From the NCBI GenBank assembly GCA_021785795.1, contig JAJYEK010000096.1:1-13249 (forward strand): a stretch of 13,249 bases of DNA. The letters run 5' to 3'. This document shows positions 1-6,532 of the stretch, in pieces (the first letter of the stretch is position 1; each line of letters opens with the position of its first letter). This DNA is from Pseudomonadota bacterium (GTDB lineage Bacteria > Pseudomonadota > Gammaproteobacteria > Acidiferrobacterales > UBA6901). A model generated the notes under the pieces. It did no database searches and was not told the origin of the DNA. It saw only the letters and a program-made list of their open reading frames with translations. The position numbers were made by a program, and so were the translations under genes.

Positions 1-279
1 GAGGGCAACGATCGGCTTGTCCGTGAAAACATAGTCATGCAGTTCCTTGTCAAAAGCCGGGTCGTGGCGACGGATCCACTCGATGAGCATGGCCGCATGT
101 TCCTTCTCCTCATCGCGGTTATGCGCGAGGATCGCTCGCAGCTCCTTGTCCTTGCAGGCGTCCACGCGCTGGTTGTACCAGTCTGCCGCCTCCAGTTCCT
201 CCATTAGCGAGACGATCGCACGATGCATGTCGCGCGTCTCTTCCCGTAGTTCGGTTTCGTGATACCCCTCGCTCGCCAT
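1..279 (-). CDS. Encapsulated ferritin-like protein EncFtn (encapsulin cargo), 3' end beyond window
   Basis: Partial gene; 93 codons are visible, from an ATG at 279 to the left edge. The translation begins MASEGYHETELREETRDMHR and is plainly like the Rhodospirillum rubrum encapsulated ferritin. Family members are short two-helix proteins of about 100-130 residues that form an annular decamer, build a ferroxidase site at the subunit interface, oxidise Fe(II), and are packed inside an encapsulin shell by a C-terminal targeting peptide. The R. rubrum metal residues align with ones seen here: E32, E62 and H65 with E28, E58 and H61; entry-site E31 and E34 with E27 and E30; W38 and Y39 with W34 and Y35. 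The C-terminal targeting tail lies outside the window. A purine-rich ribosome site (GAGGGGG) lies about 7 bases before the ATG. It follows the iron-sulfur protein gene by 72 bp on the same strand. The family assignment is strong. That a shell gene follows is inference. Confidence 0.9.
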   Translation of the reverse strand, partial: MASEGYHETELREETRDMHRAIVSLMEELEAADWYNQRVDACKDKELRAILAHNRDEEKEHAAMLIEWIRRHDPAFDKELHDYVFTDKPIVAL

Positions 280-351
280 TCGCGCCCCCTCAGTCAACCA
301 ATTGGATCATGCTGGCCGGAACCCGGCGCCGACCTTCCTCGCCTCGTCCCC

Positions 352-1698
352 TCAGATTCCATACGCTTCCCGCAGCAAGGCCAGTGGATGCTCCGGTGCC
401 TTTCCGGTGTCGAGGCCGTTTTCAATCTGATGCCCAGCCATGGGACAGTCGCTGCTGTAATGATCAGCATCCGCCTGCCGCACCCGATCGACCACCGGCC
501 CGGCAATCTTCATCGAGCTTTCATGAAACTCGCTCTTCACCGCATAAGTTCCATCGTGACCCGAGCAGCGTTCAATCGCCTCGACCTGCGTCTGCGGTAC
601 GAGCTGCAGCAGGTCGCGCGTCTTCATCCCGATGTTCTGCACTCGCAGGTGGCAGGCTACATGGTAGGAAATCCTGCCCAGGGACTTCTTGAAATCAGTA
701 CGCAGCTTCCCGTGCTTGTGGCGCAGCATCAGGTACTCGAACGGGTCGAAAATCGCGGCGCGCACCTTGGCCACATCCGGATCTTCCGGAAACATCAGCG
801 GTAGTTCCTGTTTGAACATGAGCACGCAAGATGGCACCGGCGCGACGATATCCCATCCCTCATCCACTAGCCGCGCCAGCATCGGCACGTTCACCCGCTT
901 GGCGCGTTCTACGGCGTCCAGATCCCCAAGCTCGAGCTTGGGCATGCCGCAGCAGCGCTCCCCCTCGGCGACAGAAATTGCGATGCCGTTATGACGGAAC
1001 ACTACCACCAGATCATCGTTCAGCTGCGGCTCATTGTAATTGCCATAGCAGGTCGCAAACAGCGCAACGCGCCCGCGCGTCACGCCGGCGGGCTCGGCCT
1101 GCGCCGCCGAGGTATCATCGCCGTTCCATCGTTTCAGGAAAGTGTCGCGGTGATATTCAGGCACATGGGCATACGGATGCACATGCAGGGTTCTGTCGAG
1201 CACCTTGCGGAACAGGCTGTTTCGATTCGCGGCGTTGACAAATTGCACGACTATGGGAATACCGGCCAGGGATCCGACCGCATCGGTGCTCGTCAAAATG
1301 CGGTCGCGAAGCTTCACTTCTCCCTTGCGAAACTTCACCGCCTTGGCACGTAACATCAGATGAGGGAAATCCAGATTCCACGGGTGAGGCGGCACGTAGG
1401 GACACTTGGTCATGTAGCACATGTCGCACAGATAGCAGTGGTCGGCAACCTGCCAGAATACCGACTTCGGAACGCCGTCGAGCTCCATCGTCTCGGAAGC
1501 ATCGATGGCATCGAACAGCGTCGGGAACGCCTGACACAGGCTGAAACAACGGCGGCAGCCGTGGCAAATATCAAAGACGCGCTCCATCTCCTTGATCAGC
1601 GCGCCCTCTTCGTAGAACTGAGGATTCTTCCAGTCGAGCGGGTGACGCACCGGCGCCTCGAGATTCCCTTCACGACCCCCCTGTGAACTTACCGCCAT
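352..1698 (-). CDS. GlpC/HdrD-like (Fe-S)-binding heterodisulfide reductase-related protein
   Basis: A 448-residue soluble protein with no signal peptide or membrane segment. An N-terminal double-cluster ferredoxin region carries C45, C48, C51, C55 (CHGCRRCFSLC) and C88, C91, C94, C99, so two [4Fe-4S] clusters are expected. Two cysteine-rich (CCG-type) domains follow: C217, C249-C250-G, C291, then C349, C378 (CSG instead of CCG), C418. The layout matches GlpC and HdrD, which pass electrons between a membrane or flavin donor and an acceptor; CSG in the second domain is also seen in GlpC. No flavin domain is present, so it is a carrier or partial reductase rather than GlpA-like. The start is fixed by an excellent AAGGAGGA ribosome site at 1701-1708. 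Its place between rubrerythrin and EncFtn suggests it feeds reducing power to one or both. From memory, homologues sit beside rubrerythrin in many proteobacteria, often with a DUF3501 gene not seen here. Confidence 0.85.
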   Translation of the reverse strand: MAVSSQGGREGNLEAPVRHPLDWKNPQFYEEGALIKEMERVFDICHGCRRCFSLCQAFPTLFDAIDASETMELDGVPKSVFWQVADHCYLCDMCYMTKCPYVPPHPWNLDFPHLMLRAKAVKFRKGEVKLRDRILTSTDAVGSLAGIPIVVQFVNAANRNSLFRKVLDRTLHVHPYAHVPEYHRDTFLKRWNGDDTSAAQAEPAGVTRGRVALFATCYGNYNEPQLNDDLVVVFRHNGIAISVAEGERCCGMPKLELGDLDAVERAKRVNVPMLARLVDEGWDIVAPVPSCVLMFKQELPLMFPEDPDVAKVRAAIFDPFEYLMLRHKHGKLRTDFKKSLGRISYHVACHLRVQNIGMKTRDLLQLVPQTQVEAIERCSGHDGTYAVKSEFHESSMKIAGPVVDRVRQADADHYSSDCPMAGHQIENGLDTGKAPEHPLALLREAYGI

Positions 1699-1700
1699 AA

Positions 1701-1708
1701 TCCTCCTT
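1701..1708 (-). promoter_or_regulatory. Strong ribosome binding site of the Fe-S protein gene
   Basis: AAGGAGGA on the minus strand, two bases before the ATG at 1698. It is close to a full complement of the 16S tail, fixes the start, and is by far the best ribosome site in the window. Spacing is tight. Confidence 0.8.
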
Positions 1709-1720
1709 GCAATGATCGAC

Positions 1721-1755
1721 GGCCCGGAATGTGCGGGCCCTCGCGGTGCGGGCCC
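1721..1755 (-). repeat. Short 15-bp tandem repeat between rubrerythrin and Fe-S protein genes
   Basis: On the minus strand GGGCCCGCAC occurs twice with a 15-base period (1746-1755 and 1731-1740), and a third partial GGGCC (1721-1725) keeps the register. The core GGGCCC is self-complementary, so the transcript can form several alternative GC stems. No T tract follows, so a classical terminator is not supported. It could modulate mRNA stability or the rubrerythrin:Fe-S protein ratio. That role is inference. Confidence 0.6.
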
Positions 1756-1799
1756 GGGGACGGGGACACATCAGCCCGCCCCCGCGCCACAGACCGCGG

Positions 1800-2222
1800 T
1801 CACTTACCGAGGCTGTCCAGGGCCTTCTGAAAGCGATTGGCGTGCGACCGCTCGGCCTTCGCGAGTGTCTCGAACCAATCGGCAATTTCGGCGAATCCCT
1901 CCTCCCGCGCGGTTTTGGCCATACCGGGATACATATCAGTGTATTCGTGGGTTTCTCCGGCGATCGCGGATTTCAGGTTGTCGCTGGTGCTTCCGATCGG
2001 AAGTCCGGTGGCAGGGTCGCCGACGGTCTCCATGTACTCTAGATGCCCGTGTGCGTGGCCGGTTTCGCCTTCGGCCGTGGAACGGAATACGGCCGAGACG
2101 TCATTGAACCCCTCCACATCCGCCTTTGAAGCGAAATAGAGATAGCGGCGATTGGCCTGGGATTCGCCAGCGAAGGCGTATTTGAGATTCTCGTGGGTCT
2201 TGCTGCCCTTCAGGTTCTTCAT
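1800..2222 (-). CDS. Rubrerythrin, single diiron domain without rubredoxin domain
   Basis: A 140-residue rubrerythrin. This ferritin-like four-helix diiron protein reduces hydrogen peroxide to water in the cytoplasm using outside electrons. Ligand motifs are visible: E20 (AGES), E53 and H56 (EGETGH), E90 and E93 (GETHEY), E124 and H127 (AERSH). Classical rubrerythrins are about 190 residues and end in a rubredoxin domain with two CxxC pairs. This one stops at LGK, without cysteines, so it must take electrons from a partner; the iron-sulfur protein encoded 101 bp downstream is the obvious candidate (inference). A GGAGA ribosome site lies about 8 bases before the ATG, and a sigma70-like promoter with a dyad lies about 60-90 bp upstream. 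It is the first gene of a likely three-gene transcript ending in EncFtn. Family assignment is firm; physiological substrate and donor are not shown by sequence. Confidence 0.92.
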   Translation of the reverse strand: MKNLKGSKTHENLKYAFAGESQANRRYLYFASKADVEGFNDVSAVFRSTAEGETGHAHGHLEYMETVGDPATGLPIGSTSDNLKSAIAGETHEYTDMYPGMAKTAREEGFAEIADWFETLAKAERSHANRFQKALDSLGK

Positions 2223-2273
2223 GTGCAGGTCTCCATTTTGTCTGATTGCCGGAAAGCAGGGCTCTACCCCACT

Positions 2274-2288
2274 TTAGAATCAGTCTAA
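2274..2288. promoter_or_regulatory. Dyad TTAGA-N5-TCTAA over the -10 region (candidate operator)
   Basis: A perfect 5-bp inverted repeat with a 5-base spacer covers the putative -10 element and start point of the rubrerythrin promoter. A second perfect palindrome, CTAATTAG, overlaps it at 2285-2292. A site here would suit a repressor sensing iron or peroxide (Rrf2/IscR or Fur type are candidates), but it does not closely match a consensus I can name. The symmetry is visible; the operator role is inference. Confidence 0.4.
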
Positions 2289-2311
2289 TTAGGTTCCATC
2301 GCCCAAGTCAA
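2282..2311 (-). promoter_or_regulatory. Candidate sigma70 promoter of the rubrerythrin operon
   Basis: On the minus strand, -35 TTGACT (2306-2311; 5 of 6 consensus positions) is 18 bp from -10 TAGACT (2282-2287; 4 of 6). Transcription would begin near 2275, giving a leader of about 50 nt that carries the GGAGA ribosome site. This is the only good promoter-like pair upstream of the gene. Not tested. Confidence 0.5.
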
Positions 2312-2348
2312 CCCGAATAATGCAGGCCGCGCGCAACCTCGACTATGA

Positions 2349-2365
2349 TCCAGGTCAAGCCTGGA
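2349..2365. repeat. REP-like inverted repeat TCCAGG-TCAAG-CCTGGA
   Basis: A perfect 6-bp stem with a 5-base loop. The GGTCAAGCC core resembles the dispersed palindromes with a GGTCAAGCCC core found between genes in many proteobacteria. Whether it recurs in this genome cannot be seen from one window. Confidence 0.45.
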
Positions 2366-2456
2366 CCCCGAAATGCTCCCACCGACGTTTTAGGAACGAA
2401 GCCCTGCTTAGGGATGGACAATTCGTATCCGATCCGACGCGGGTCGGGTAACAGCC

Positions 2457-2473
2457 GGCGGACGGCGTCCGCC
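2457..2473. repeat. Perfect hairpin GGCGGAC-GGC-GTCCGCC
   Basis: A 7-bp perfect stem with a 3-base loop, the strongest hairpin in the intergenic region. No T tract follows on either strand, so it is not an intrinsic terminator. It could be a structured RNA element, a barrier between the divergent operons, or part of a repeat family. Confidence 0.5.
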
Positions 2474-2496
2474 TGGATGGCGGCGAGGAATATCAT

Positions 2497-2529
2497 TACC
2501 CGTATTAGCCGCCGCGGAGGCCGCGGGTA
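2497..2529. repeat. Nested GC palindrome with two competing stems
   Basis: CCGCGG-AGG-CCGCGG (2512-2526) can form a 6-bp stem. TACCCG (2497-2502) can instead pair with CGGGTA (2524-2529), which overlaps the right arm. The two pairings exclude each other, giving two possible conformations. No T tract follows. Function unknown. Confidence 0.4.
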
Positions 2530-2551
2530 TCACGATGACCAAAATTTAGGA

Positions 2552-2580
2552 TTGGCGAACCGAATTATCTCAACTAATAT
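2552..2580 (+). promoter_or_regulatory. Candidate sigma70 promoter of the pilB operon
   Basis: TTGGCG (2552-2557) and TAATAT (2575-2580) are exactly 17 bp apart, each matching 4 of 6 consensus positions. The -10 overlaps an inverted repeat, CTAAT-ATTG-ATTAG (2574-2587). It lies about 60 bp before the pilB start in the AT-richest part of the intergenic region. I found no good sigma54 GG-N10-GC element. Modest support only. Confidence 0.4.
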
Positions 2581-2642
2581 TGATTAGAAGACATTGATAG
2601 TTTGCCCTCGATAATAGCTTTTCGAATACTGATCAAAGGGAT

Positions 2643-4364
2643 ATGGCAACCCCCAATCCAGCAAACAGCTTGAGTGGTCTGGCGTTAAGGCTGGTGCGCG
2701 ATGGCCTGTTGAGCGCGGGCGACGCGGAGCGCTTGCAGAACGAAGCGGCCGTAAAAAAGGTCCCGTTCGTTTCCCAGCTCGTTGACAGCAAGAAACTGAA
2801 CAGTGCGGTCATCGCACGCGCCGCGTCCGAAGAGTTCGGCATCCCCCTGTTCGAGATCAATGCGCTCGATCTGGAATTAGCGCCGATCAAGCTGGTGGAT
2901 GAAAAGATCATCCGCCGCCACCGTGCCCTGCCAATCTACAAGCGCGGCACCAAACTGTTCGTCGCGATCGCCGATCCCACCAATCTCCAGGCTCTGGACG
3001 AAATCAAGTTTCACACCGGCCTCGGGGCAGAACCGATCCTGGTGGAAGAAACCAAGCTTGGAATGGCCATCGACAAGTGCCTCGAAGCGGCCGACACGAC
3101 CCTGATGGACCTCGCTGGCAGCGATGACTTCGAAGGGCTCGAGATTTCTTCCGACGACGACACCAAGGCGAAGGGGGCAGCGGGCGAGGAAAATGAAGTC
3201 AATGATGCGCCGATCGTCAAGTTCGTAAACAAGGTGCTGATGGACGCGATCAATCACGGCGCCTCGGACATCCACATCGAGCCCTACGAGAAATCCTGTC
3301 GCGTGCGTTTCCGCCAGGACGGCATGCTGCGCGAGGTGGCTAGCCCGCCTCTGTCGCTGGCGGGCCGCATCGCCGCGCGCATCAAGATTCTGTCCCGGCT
3401 TGACATCGCCGAACGTCGTATCCCTCAGGACGGTCGAATGAAGCTGCGCATTTCCAAAAATCGCGCCATCGACTTCCGTGTCAGCACATTGCCGACGCTA
3501 TTCGGAGAAAAGCTGGTAATGCGCATCCTGGATGCGGCATCCGCCTCCATCGGGGTCGAGAAACTCGGTTTCGAGCCGGAACAGAAGCGCCTGTTCCTCG
3601 AAGCCATAGAACGGCCCTATGGCATGGTGCTGGTGACGGGGCCCACCGGAAGCGGCAAGACGGTGAGCCTGTATACCGCCGTTAACATGCTCAATACGCC
3701 CGACCGCAACATATCGACCGCGGAAGACCCAGTGGAAATAAACCTTCCGGGGATCAACCAGGTCAACGTCAACGAGAAATCCGGACTGACGTTTTCGGCT
3801 GCCCTGCGCGCCTTCCTGCGCCAGGATCCGGACGTGATCCTGGTCGGCGAAGTCCGCGATCTTGAAACCGCCGAGATTGCCATCAAGGCGGCGCAGACGG
3901 GTCACATGGTGCTATCCACGCTGCATACGAACGATGCACCGGCAACCCTTAACCGGCTGGCCAACATGGGGGTTGCGCCGTTCAACATCGCGTCCGCGGT
4001 TAACCTGATCGTAGCCCAACGCCTCGTTCGGCGGCTGTGTCCGGCATGCAAGAAGCCGCAGGACATTCCCAAGCCGGCGCTGCTCAAGGCGGGATTCGCC
4101 GAGGACGAGATTCCAGCCCTCAAGCCGTATGGCCCGATAGGCTGCGACCAGTGCACCGACGGCTACAAGGGCCGCATCGGCATTTATCAGGTCATGCCAA
4201 TATCCGAAGCCATGGGAGCAATCATCATGCGCGGCGGGAATACGCATGAAATCGAGGCGCAGGCGCGGCAAGACGGAATTCCGGACCTGCGCATGTCGGC
4301 CCTCAACAAGGTCCGTGACGGCATCACCAGCCTCGCGGAAATCGAACGCGTGACCAACCAGTAA
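2643..4364 (+). CDS. pilB: Type IV pilus assembly (extension) ATPase PilB
   Basis: A 573-residue cytoplasmic hexameric ATPase of the GspE/PilB family that powers pilus extension by turning the PilC platform. The N-terminal MshEN-type domain (about 10-160) is followed by an acidic linker (about 160-190, rich in D and E) and the motor domain. Visible motor motifs are Walker A GPTGSGKT at 333-340, Asp box around E361-D362, Walker B LVGE at 400-403 with catalytic E403, and His-box residues H421 and H428. A tetracysteine zinc site (C466, C469, C501, C504) distinguishes assembly ATPases from the retraction ATPase PilT. Length is close to Pseudomonas PilB (about 566). The ribosome site AAAGGG lies only two bases from the ATG, so translation may be modest. 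It is first in a tight pilB-pilC-pilD-coaE run; pilC begins 5 bp after the stop. A GspE of a secretion system is less likely given the pilC/pilD pairing. Confidence 0.95.
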   Translation: MATPNPANSLSGLALRLVRDGLLSAGDAERLQNEAAVKKVPFVSQLVDSKKLNSAVIARAASEEFGIPLFEINALDLELAPIKLVDEKIIRRHRALPIYKRGTKLFVAIADPTNLQALDEIKFHTGLGAEPILVEETKLGMAIDKCLEAADTTLMDLAGSDDFEGLEISSDDDTKAKGAAGEENEVNDAPIVKFVNKVLMDAINHGASDIHIEPYEKSCRVRFRQDGMLREVASPPLSLAGRIAARIKILSRLDIAERRIPQDGRMKLRISKNRAIDFRVSTLPTLFGEKLVMRILDAASASIGVEKLGFEPEQKRLFLEAIERPYGMVLVTGPTGSGKTVSLYTAVNMLNTPDRNISTAEDPVEINLPGINQVNVNEKSGLTFSAALRAFLRQDPDVILVGEVRDLETAEIAIKAAQTGHMVLSTLHTNDAPATLNRLANMGVAPFNIASAVNLIVAQRLVRRLCPACKKPQDIPKPALLKAGFAEDEIPALKPYGPIGCDQCTDGYKGRIGIYQVMPISEAMGAIIMRGGNTHEIEAQARQDGIPDLRMSALNKVRDGITSLAEIERVTNQ

Positions 4365-4369
4365 CTACC

Positions 4370-5602
4370 ATGGCACAACCCGCGGCACAAACTGCCAAAG
4401 CAAAGCTCAGCACCTTCAACTGGGAGGGCGTAGACAAGAAAGGCCGGCGCCTCAAGGGCGAAACCGAGGCTATCAGCGTTGCCTATGTGAACGCAGTCCT
4501 GCGCCGCCAGGGCATCAACCCTCTCAAGGTGCGCAAGCAGGCAACATCACTTTTCAAGCACAAACGCAGGATCACCGCGAAGGACGTGGCCGTGTTCACC
4601 CGCCAGTTCGCAACCATGATCCAGGCCGGCATCCCGATCGTGCAGTCGTTCGAGATCGTCGGGAAAGGCCACGACAACCCGACCATGCGGGACATGCTGG
4701 CATCGATCAGGCAGGACATCGAGTCCGGCACCAACCTGAGCACCGCCCTCGGCAAGCATCCGCTCCAATTTGATCCCCTGTACTGCAATCTGGTTGCGGC
4801 GGGCGAGCAGGCCGGTATTCTCGACACGATTCTGGAGAAGGTGGCAACCTACAAGGAAAAGGTCGAGGCGATCAAGGGCAAGATCAAGTCCGCCCTGTTC
4901 TATCCGGCCGCGGTAATCGTCGTGGCGTTCGTCATTACGGCGATATTGATGATTTTCGTGATTCCCGAGTTCAGCAACCTGTTCAAGAGCTTCGGGGCCG
5001 AACTACCGGCCCTGACTATGGCCGTCATCCATGTCTCCAATGCCTTCCGCCGTTACTGGTGGGCGATTTTCGGCGGCCTCGGTGCCGCGGTATTTTTCTT
5101 CGCATACTCCTACAAGCGCTCGGTCCAAATGCAGCACACTCTTGACCGCACGATCCTGCGTGCCCCAGTGGTTGGACCAATCGTCAGGAAGGCGACCATA
5201 GCTCGCTTTGCGCGCACCCTTGCTACCATGTTTGCTGCCGGCGTTCCGCTGGTTGAATGTTTGGAGGCCGTGGCCGGTGCCGCCGGCAACCGCGTGTACT
5301 ACGAAGGCGCCATGAATATCAAGTCCGAGGTCAGTACCGGCAGCCAGCTGCAGTCGTCCATGGAAAAAACCGGCCTGTTCCCCAACATGGTGATTCAGAT
5401 GGTGGCCATCGGCGAGGAGGCCGGGGAGCTCGACGCGATGCTCGGAAAGGTCGCTGATTTCTACGAAGAGGAGGTCGACAACGCCGTCGACTCCCTCAGC
5501 AGCCTCATGGAACCCGTGATCATGGTGGTACTGGGCGTTATCGTCGGCACGCTCGTAATCGCCATGTACCTGCCGATTTTCAAGCTCGCCTCGGTGGTCT
5601 AG
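4370..5602 (+). CDS. pilC: Type IV pilus inner-membrane platform protein PilC
   Basis: A 410-residue polytopic protein, the inner-membrane platform on which pilin subunits are added during PilB-driven extension. It has two T2SSF domains. The first, about residues 70-195, starts at FTRQFATMIQAGIPI. The second, about 276-400, starts at FARTLATMFAAGVPL. This internal duplication is typical of the family. Hydrophobic segments are seen at about 178-198, 228-247 and 382-402. Length matches Pseudomonas PilC (about 405). It starts 5 bp after the pilB stop with no clear ribosome site, so translation is probably coupled to pilB. The neighbours pilB and pilD fix the role as type IVa pilus rather than type II secretion GspF. 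Confidence 0.95.
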   Translation: MAQPAAQTAKAKLSTFNWEGVDKKGRRLKGETEAISVAYVNAVLRRQGINPLKVRKQATSLFKHKRRITAKDVAVFTRQFATMIQAGIPIVQSFEIVGKGHDNPTMRDMLASIRQDIESGTNLSTALGKHPLQFDPLYCNLVAAGEQAGILDTILEKVATYKEKVEAIKGKIKSALFYPAAVIVVAFVITAILMIFVIPEFSNLFKSFGAELPALTMAVIHVSNAFRRYWWAIFGGLGAAVFFFAYSYKRSVQMQHTLDRTILRAPVVGPIVRKATIARFARTLATMFAAGVPLVECLEAVAGAAGNRVYYEGAMNIKSEVSTGSQLQSSMEKTGLFPNMVIQMVAIGEEAGELDAMLGKVADFYEEEVDNAVDSLSSLMEPVIMVVLGVIVGTLVIAMYLPIFKLASVV

Positions 5603-5607
5603 GACCG

Positions 5608-5628
5608 CGCCTGCGGGCCGGCCAGGCG
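5608..5628 (+). promoter_or_regulatory. Hairpin masking the pilD ribosome binding site
   Basis: CGCCTG (5608-5613) pairs with CAGGCG (5623-5628), a 6-bp stem with a GC-rich 9-base loop. The right arm contains AGGCG, part of AGGCGG, the only Shine-Dalgarno-like stretch before the pilD ATG at 5634. The left arm starts 5 bases after the pilC stop, so a ribosome finishing pilC would open it. This would couple pilD to pilC translation. The pairing is seen; the effect is inferred. Confidence 0.4.
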
Positions 5629-5633
5629 GCACT

Positions 5634-6521
5634 ATGCTGGACATCTATCTGGAACCTTTCCTCCATACCTACCCCGGAGCATGGATAGCGGTCACGGGCG
5701 TGCTTGGTCTTATAATTGGCAGTTTCCTTAACGTGGTGATACACCGACTGCCAACCATGCTGGCCCGCGGCTGGCGGCGCGAATGCCGAGAGCTCCTCGG
5801 CGCGGCGGACGACAGCGAGGACGGTTCGCCGTATAATCTGGCGGTTCCCGGATCGAGATGTCCGCGCTGTCACCACGCGATCCGTGTCTGGGAAAACATA
5901 CCGGTCCTCAGCTACATCTGGCTACGGGGCCGCTGTTCGGCCTGCGGCCAGCGTATCTCGCCTCGCTATCCCGCCGTTGAGCTAGCCGCCGGGATTCTCG
6001 CAGTGGCGGTCGCCTATCATTTTGGCGCGGGGGCTGCTGCAGCCACGGCTTGCGCGCTGTCGTGGGCACTGCTTGCTCTCGCGTTCATCGACTTCGATCA
6101 CCAACTGCTGCCCGATGCCATCACCCTGCCGCTGCTGTGGGCAGGGCTCATCGTCAACAGCTTCCATGTCTTTGTTTCACTGCACGCGGCCCTGGCGGGT
6201 GCCGTTGCCGGCTACCTTTCGCTTTGGCTCGTCTATCACGCTTTCCGGCTGGTGACCGGAAAGGACGGGATGGGGCATGGGGATTTCAAGCTGCTGGCTG
6301 CGCTCGGCGCTTGGCTCGGCTGGCAGGGGCTGCCGTTGATCATACTGCTGGCATCGGCGGTTGGCGCTCTGACCGGACTTGGCCTCATTTTATTCCAAGG
6401 TCGGGACCGGATGCAGCCGATGCCCTTCGGACCCTTTCTGTGCGTTGCAGGCTGGATAGGCCTGCTGTGGGGCGGGACCATCACCGGCTATTACCTTCAA
6501 TTTGCGCATTTCACGGGCTGA
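5634..6521 (+). CDS. pilD: Type IV prepilin peptidase / N-methyltransferase PilD
   Basis: A 295-residue inner-membrane enzyme that cleaves the type III leader of prepilins and methylates the new N-terminus. It also serves type II secretion pseudopilins when present. The peptidase aspartates are visible: D153 in IDFDHQLLPD and D217 in GHGDFK. Their spacing of 64 residues is the same as between D149 and D213 of Pseudomonas PilD. The N-terminal methylase domain carries the four zinc-type cysteines C76, C79, C101 and C104 (CPRC, CSAC) in the cytoplasmic loop after the first membrane helix. About eight hydrophobic segments follow the family pattern. It starts 31 bp after pilC and ends 11 bp before coaE. 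The ribosome site is weak and lies in a hairpin. Assignment is firm. Confidence 0.95.
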   Translation: MLDIYLEPFLHTYPGAWIAVTGVLGLIIGSFLNVVIHRLPTMLARGWRRECRELLGAADDSEDGSPYNLAVPGSRCPRCHHAIRVWENIPVLSYIWLRGRCSACGQRISPRYPAVELAAGILAVAVAYHFGAGAAAATACALSWALLALAFIDFDHQLLPDAITLPLLWAGLIVNSFHVFVSLHAALAGAVAGYLSLWLVYHAFRLVTGKDGMGHGDFKLLAALGAWLGWQGLPLIILLASAVGALTGLGLILFQGRDRMQPMPFGPFLCVAGWIGLLWGGTITGYYLQFAHFTG

Positions 6522-6532
6522 TACCGGACACC

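Larger units (their letters stand above)
2223..2642. other. Divergent 420-bp intergenic region with several palindromes
   Basis: This is the only stretch over 300 bp without a gene I accept. It separates the minus-strand rubrerythrin operon from the plus-strand pil operon. From left to right it holds the rubrerythrin promoter and dyad, three GC-rich inverted repeats (2349-2365, 2457-2473 and the 2497-2529 complex), and an AT-richer stretch (about 2530-2640) with a pilB promoter candidate. Two short open frames (62 codons minus, 80 codons plus) cross the palindromes, resemble no family I know and lack ribosome sites, so I treat the region as non-coding. Confidence 0.6.

Noticed and set aside
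259..804. A 181-codon plus-strand frame overlapping the EncFtn start and the Fe-S protein gene
   Set aside because: It is antisense to cysteine motifs of the Fe-S protein and lacks any family signature.
1721..1799. Intrinsic terminator after rubrerythrin
   Set aside because: GC-rich stems are possible but no T run follows on the minus strand, so read-through to the Fe-S gene is more likely.
2308..2587. Two short frames in the divergent region: 62 codons minus (2308-2496) and 80 codons plus (2345-2587)
   Set aside because: They cross palindromes and a promoter candidate, have no ribosome site and resemble no family.
6050..6532. N-terminal extension of CoaE by about 160 codons
   Set aside because: The frame is open by chance through pilD. 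CoaE homology starts exactly at the ATG at 6533, giving the normal 206-residue length.
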